From: an uncultured Bacteroidales bacterium
Lineage (GTDB): Bacteria; Bacteroidota; Bacteroidia; Bacteroidales; Bacteroidaceae
DNA: 64,000 bases
NCBI GenBank assembly: GCA_902801325.1
Contig: CADCHQ010000012.1
Coordinates: forward strand, 106,249-170,248
Reading direction: 5' to 3'
Every line of letters starts with the position of its first letter. Position 1 is the stretch's first letter. Shown in pieces: positions 60,979-64,000 of this stretch. The translations under genes were made by a program, and so were the position numbers. The notes under the pieces are model-generated. The model was given only the letters and a program-made list of their open reading frames with translations, was not told the origin of the DNA and searched no databases.

Positions 60979-61210
60979 ATTTTTAATTTTTAACTCAACT
61001 TTCGTAAGTTCCAGTTTCGTCAGGTTTTCAGGTTTTAAGGTGAGAATGGCAACCATTATGGCGGAAAAACATATTTCACCTCATAACCTTATCGCTCGGC
61101 ATCTGCGTAGCAGTGACGCTTGCGTAGCAAAGTGGAGCAAGAACCTCATAACCTAAGAAGTTGAGCACTTGCGAAACTTCAAAATTTTTCATTTTTCATT
61201 TTTAATTTTC
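60979..61210. other. Intergenic repeats: AGGTT hairpin words and a full dispersed repeat
   Basis: AGGTTTTCAGGTTTTAAGGT (61023 onward) and CACCTCATAACCTTA are inverted words like those in the etf spacers. 61092-61142 is a full dispersed repeat (CGCTCGGCATCTGCGTAGCA to GTGGAGCAAG). No gene seen. Confidence 0.75.
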
Positions 61211-61894
61211 TTATATCTTCCCTTTCTCCCGATAGCTGTAATAACCTGTTTCTGCCACGATGAGGTGGTCGACAAACTGGATGTTCATCGTTTGGCAGGC
61301 AGAGGCAACAGAGCGCGTGAGTTGGTCATCTTCCCGACTGGGACGCAGGTTCCCGCTGGGATGGTTGTGACAGAGCACGATGGCTGCCGCACGGTTGAGA
61401 ATAGCGTGACGCATTACCTCGCGCACGTCGACTGCCGTTCCCGTCAACCCACCCCGGCTTATCATCGTCTCGCCTATGATGGAATGGTTCTGACGGAGCA
61501 TCAGCACATGACACTCTTCGAGCGGCAGGTCACGCATCATGGCAAAGTATTCATAAGCATCATTACTGTCACCTATCTTTTTCTTCTCCACCACTTCCTC
61601 ACGCCGACGCCTACTGCCCAGTTCGCATGCCGCCAGCAGGGTGATGGCTTTAGCCTCGCCAATGCCTTTATAGCGTCGTACGAGTTCGTCTATGGTCATG
61701 CGCCCCAACGTGTTCAGGCTACCCTTACAATCCTGCAACACACGCTGCATCAGACCTACGGCCGTCTCTTCGGCATTACCGCTACCAATTAGTATCGCCA
61801 GCAACTCGGCATCGCTCAGTGCAGCAGCACCCTGCGCCATCATCTTCTCGCGAGGGCGTTCGTCCAGCGGCAGGTCTTTGATATTTACTTTCAT
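61211..61894 (-). CDS. radC: RadC family JAB-domain protein
   Basis: 227 residues. An N-terminal helix-hairpin-helix part (RPREKMMAQGAAALSDAELL, then GIGEAKAITLLAACELGSRR) is followed by the MPN+/JAB domain with its metal motif: VLCHNHPSGNLRPSREDDQL (about 172-191; His-x-His and downstream Asp) and an upstream Glu in LPLEECHVLML. Historically named a DNA repair protein, but the activity is not established. Full length. Confidence 0.94.
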   Translation of the reverse strand: MKVNIKDLPLDERPREKMMAQGAAALSDAELLAILIGSGNAEETAVGLMQRVLQDCKGSLNTLGRMTIDELVRRYKGIGEAKAITLLAACELGSRRRREEVVEKKKIGDSNDAYEYFAMMRDLPLEECHVLMLRQNHSIIGETMISRGGLTGTAVDVREVMRHAILNRAAAIVLCHNHPSGNLRPSREDDQLTRSVASACQTMNIQFVDHLIVAETGYYSYREKGKI

Positions 61895-61933
61895 GGGTAA
61901 TCGGAATTGTCGGAAAAGTCAGATTTGTCAGAT

Positions 61934-63016
61934 CTATTTATAAAAATTCTTCTTGAATGCCTGCAACTCCTCGTTGCGACCACAGATGCAGCGGAGCCAC
62001 CAAGCACGGAGGAAACCTGACCCATAGCCCATGAGTTGGATGAAGGAGGCGGGGATGCTGAGAATGCCAACCCACAGACTGCGATTCTTTATTGAAGAGT
62101 CGATGAATATGATGAGGCAGTAGAGTAGGATGGGTAGCAGAGCCAATACGCAGAACACGAAGCCGACGCCTTGGTGCATGTTGTCGGTGGGACGAAGACC
62201 GTGGGCATCCAGCCATTCGCCATAGCCCCAGAGGGCGACGCCCATCAGGAATAGCAAGGCGAGGAAGGCCACGCCAAGGGTAAACACGGTAGGCAGAAGA
62301 TGAACAAGTTTCAGGCTCTCGGGATACTTCTTATATAGGTTTATGCGCGCGATACCACTGTTATGCACCTGACGGAAGAACTTGCGGAAGTCCGTCCTGC
62401 GCTTGTGCCACACCCATGCCTCGGGGAAGAGCCGACAACGGGCACCCGACTTGAAGATGCGGATGCTGAAGTCTATGTCCTCGCCAAAACGCATATTGCT
62501 GAACCCGTTGAGTTGCTGATACAGGTCGCGCTTAATGCCCATGTTAAAGGAACGGGGATAGAACTTGTCCAGCTTCTTCTTCCCACCACGTATACCGCCT
62601 GTGGTAAAGAAGGAAGTCATAGAGTAGTTGATGGCCTTCTGCACAGGAGTAAAACTCTCATGGGCGCGATCGGGACCACCGAAGGCTTCACAGGGATTTG
62701 CCGACAGTTCCTTGTCCACCTCTGCCAGATAGCCTTCGGGCAGAACAACATCGCTGTCCAGAACAATGAGATACTCTCCTCTGCTGCGCTCGGCACCATA
62801 GTTGCGCGACTGGCCAGGTCCGGAATTCGACTTCTCGAAATAATGGACATCGAGGCGGTCGGCATATTTGCTGACCACATCTTCGCAACGAACCTGCGAA
62901 CCATCCTCAACGATAACGACCTCAAAGTCCCGACAGGTTTGTCGCGTCAGGCTTTCCAACAGTTCGTCCACCTCATCGGGACGGTTGAAAACAGGAACAA
63001 TGATGCTGTATTTCAT
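61934..63016 (-). CDS. Family 2 glycosyltransferase, membrane-anchored
   Basis: 360 residues. The GT-A domain starts MKYSIIVPVFNRPDEVDELL; VVIVEDGSQVRCEDV, NSGPGQSRNYGAERSRGEYL, VLDSDVVLPEGYL with the metal-binding DSD (about 91-93), NMGIKRDLYQQLNGF and FGEDIDFSIRIFKSG are typical. Three membrane spans follow at about 243-268, 285-305 and 315-345. It resembles enzymes elongating lipid-linked or surface glycans; the sugar donor is not evident. It is transcribed from the promoter at 63039-63070. Confidence 0.93.
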   Translation of the reverse strand: MKYSIIVPVFNRPDEVDELLESLTRQTCRDFEVVIVEDGSQVRCEDVVSKYADRLDVHYFEKSNSGPGQSRNYGAERSRGEYLIVLDSDVVLPEGYLAEVDKELSANPCEAFGGPDRAHESFTPVQKAINYSMTSFFTTGGIRGGKKKLDKFYPRSFNMGIKRDLYQQLNGFSNMRFGEDIDFSIRIFKSGARCRLFPEAWVWHKRRTDFRKFFRQVHNSGIARINLYKKYPESLKLVHLLPTVFTLGVAFLALLFLMGVALWGYGEWLDAHGLRPTDNMHQGVGFVFCVLALLPILLYCLIIFIDSSIKNRSLWVGILSIPASFIQLMGYGSGFLRAWWLRCICGRNEELQAFKKNFYK

Positions 63017-63038
63017 ACTCTACACCTTTTCTACTGCA

Positions 63039-63070
63039 CAAAGATACGATTAAGCGAGTGGAAAAACAAA
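63039..63070 (-). promoter_or_regulatory. Promoter of the glycosyltransferase gene
   Basis: Read on the minus strand: TTTG at 63070-63067, a 20-base spacer, TATCTTTG at 63046-63039. Its 55-base flank is strikingly like that of the etfB promoter (CATTTTTCTCTATTT, then TTCCACTCGCTTAATCG). Confidence 0.85.
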
Positions 63071-63213
63071 AAAATAGAGAAAAATGATGGAAAAGCATCT
63101 TTATTCGCTTGTAAGTTCACTTACAAAAGCGTATTAAAGGGCTTTGACGTGACCTGTAGGCCAAAATAGCGAAAGCTATATTTTTCTCTATTTTGTTTTT
63201 CCCGAGTGAAAGT
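63055..63213. repeat. Inverted copies of a promoter-like sequence
   Basis: AAAAACAAAAAAATAGAGAA (63062 onward) is inverted at TTTTTCTCTATTTTGTTTTT (63182-63201), followed by CCCGAGTGAAAGTATCTTCG, a decayed promoter. Between them is the hairpin TTGTAAG-TTCA-CTTACAA near 63109-63126. Confidence 0.7.
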
Positions 63214-63620
63214 ATCTTCGACCGAAGGTCAAAGTACGATAAGTGAGACGAAGTGAGCGGGAGTATCTTCGACGCGCTCGGCGACGACAGGAGACGCTTG
63301 CGTAGCGAAGAGGAGCAAGAAGTCAGAGATACGATTGAGTGAGGCCACAGTGAGCGGGAGTATTTTCGAGGCTTCGAAGAAGACTCAAAGTACGATTATG
63401 TCGAACCGAAGGAGCAGCGAGAGCAGAATGAAGTTTATTTCAATTATGCCGAGTCGCGACAGAGGAAGACCGAAGGTCAGCGGAAGTATCTTCTTGCTCC
63501 ACTTTGTTACGCAAGCGTAGCCCCTTCGGGTTGTCCGATTACTTGCTCCACTTTGTTACGCAAGCGTAGGCTTTGCCGTCCGATTACGAGACTTCGCAGA
63601 AGACTCAAAGATATGGTTAA
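63214..63620. repeat. Mosaic of dispersed repeats, no gene
   Basis: Degenerate words recur: AAAGTACGAT (63231 and 63389), GAGCGGGAGTATCTTCGA (63256) and GAGCGGGAGTATTTTCGA (63353), AGAAGACTCAAAG (63378 and 63599). Three dispersed-repeat copies lie here: 63274-63320 (full length), 63493-63518 and 63542-63567 (short, direct, 49 bases apart). Confidence 0.75.
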
Positions 63621-63664
63621 CCAACCGAAACACCCAAATTGCTGGGGATTAAACATTCGCGAAA

Positions 63665-63925
63665 ATGTGTACAGTGTGTACAGATTACAGTTTTTTTTCT
63701 GTACCCCACCTCTTGGAAGTGAAGAGTGAAATGTGTACAATGTGTACAGATTACAGTTTTTTTTGTGTCCCCCACCTCTTGGGAGTGAGGAGCGAAATGT
63801 GTACAATGTGTACAGATTACAGTTATTTTTGTGTACCCCACCTGTTGGAAGTGAGGAGCGAAATGTGTACAATGTGTACAGATTACAGTTTTTTTTGTGC
63901 TCCCCTATTGGAGGCAGAGAGTGAG
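63665..63925. repeat. 66-bp minisatellite, 4 units
   Basis: Units start at 63665, 63731, 63797 and 63863. Each opens ATGTGTACAATGTGTACAG, with two TGTACA palindromes nine bases apart, then ATTACAG, an eight-T run and a CCCCACCTCTTGG segment. The units differ at a few positions; the last is shortened. As 66 is a multiple of three, both strands have open frames with 22-residue repeats (for example MCTMCTDYSFFCVPHLL), judged not to be genes. Confidence 0.92.
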
Positions 63926-64000
63926 AGAAAGAATTATTATGTATAATAATATTCTTTATAATAATATATATAATTATATATAATGTGTTGATATATAATA
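63926..64000. other. AT-only end of window
   Basis: TATAAT and ATATAT runs with little G or C; no feature supported before the window ends. Confidence 0.7.

Noticed and set aside
63665..63946. Possible CRISPR array or Cys-rich repeat protein
   Set aside because: The units are near-identical along their whole 66 bases with no variable spacers, and there are no cas genes. The open frames on both strands follow from the unit length being a multiple of three.
1..64000. tRNA or rRNA genes
   Set aside because: Intergenic stretches were read for T-loop-like GGTTCGAATCC words and cloverleaf layout; none was found. The TTCGA words at 25941-26022 and 42442-42457 belong to palindromic arrays.

Overview
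The window looks like chromosome from a member of the Bacteroidales, most likely Prevotella or a close relative. Clues seen in the sequence: promoters of the Bacteroidetes type (TTTG, 19-20 bases, TAnnTTTG), few or no purine-rich Shine-Dalgarno sites before starts, lipoproteins with loose lipoboxes, a TonB-dependent receptor, several large secreted proteins sharing a C-terminal G-[IL]-Y-I-x-x-x-[KR]-K tail, and C-rich palindromic repeats. No tRNA, rRNA, phage, transposase or CRISPR array was recognised.

Layout. 1-2150 is the end of the alpha operon (rpsD, rpoA, rplQ). 2733-6581 is a giant secreted dockerin-like protein. 6977-10951 holds rlpA and a two-gene polysaccharide export cassette (Wza-like lipoprotein and BY-kinase). 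11191-15136 carries a zinc metalloprotease and an oversized queA. 15238-25799 is rich in secreted proteins: a papain-like protease, then a minus-strand run of a double SGNH esterase, a CotH protein and exonuclease III, a B3/B4 protein and a lipoprotein. 26342-33331 is a redox block: etfB, etfA and an acyl-CoA dehydrogenase under one promoter, then a PreA-like iron-sulfur protein, a DUF4468 protein and a VanX-type dipeptidase. 33425-39027 has a lipoprotein, glutathione peroxidase, a CE1-type esterase, an exported TIM-barrel protein, an iron alcohol dehydrogenase and an exported nitroreductase. 39209-42394 is a thiamine unit: promoter, TPP riboswitch, TonB receptor and PnuT-type permease. 42612-48659 is a tightly packed minus-strand housekeeping run (rpmH, PASTA protein, rluD, ddl, acyltransferase, NigD-like lipoprotein, mnmA). 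48849-49415 is efp. 49626-59179 holds an M3 peptidase, a GH31 glycosidase and a secreted tyrosine phosphatase. 59662-63016 holds lpxH, a DUF59 protein, radC and a family 2 glycosyltransferase. The last kilobase is repeat DNA with no convincing gene.

The most unusual content is in the repeats. (1) A C-rich hairpin element of about 35 bases occurs at least 13 times, and at least nine copies lie in frame inside five genes (queA, mnmA, pnuT, an acyltransferase, a DUF59 protein), so it is translated. (2) Four loci carry tandem arrays with a 21-23 base period, each unit centred on a palindrome, with unrelated palindromes at different loci. (3) A dispersed element of 25-50 bases ending GGAGCAAG occurs seven times between genes. 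(4) Four promoters share a conserved spacer beyond the known -33 and -7 boxes. (5) A 66-base minisatellite of four units closes the window. Coordinates were read by eye; protein families were assigned from motifs and memory, without database searches.
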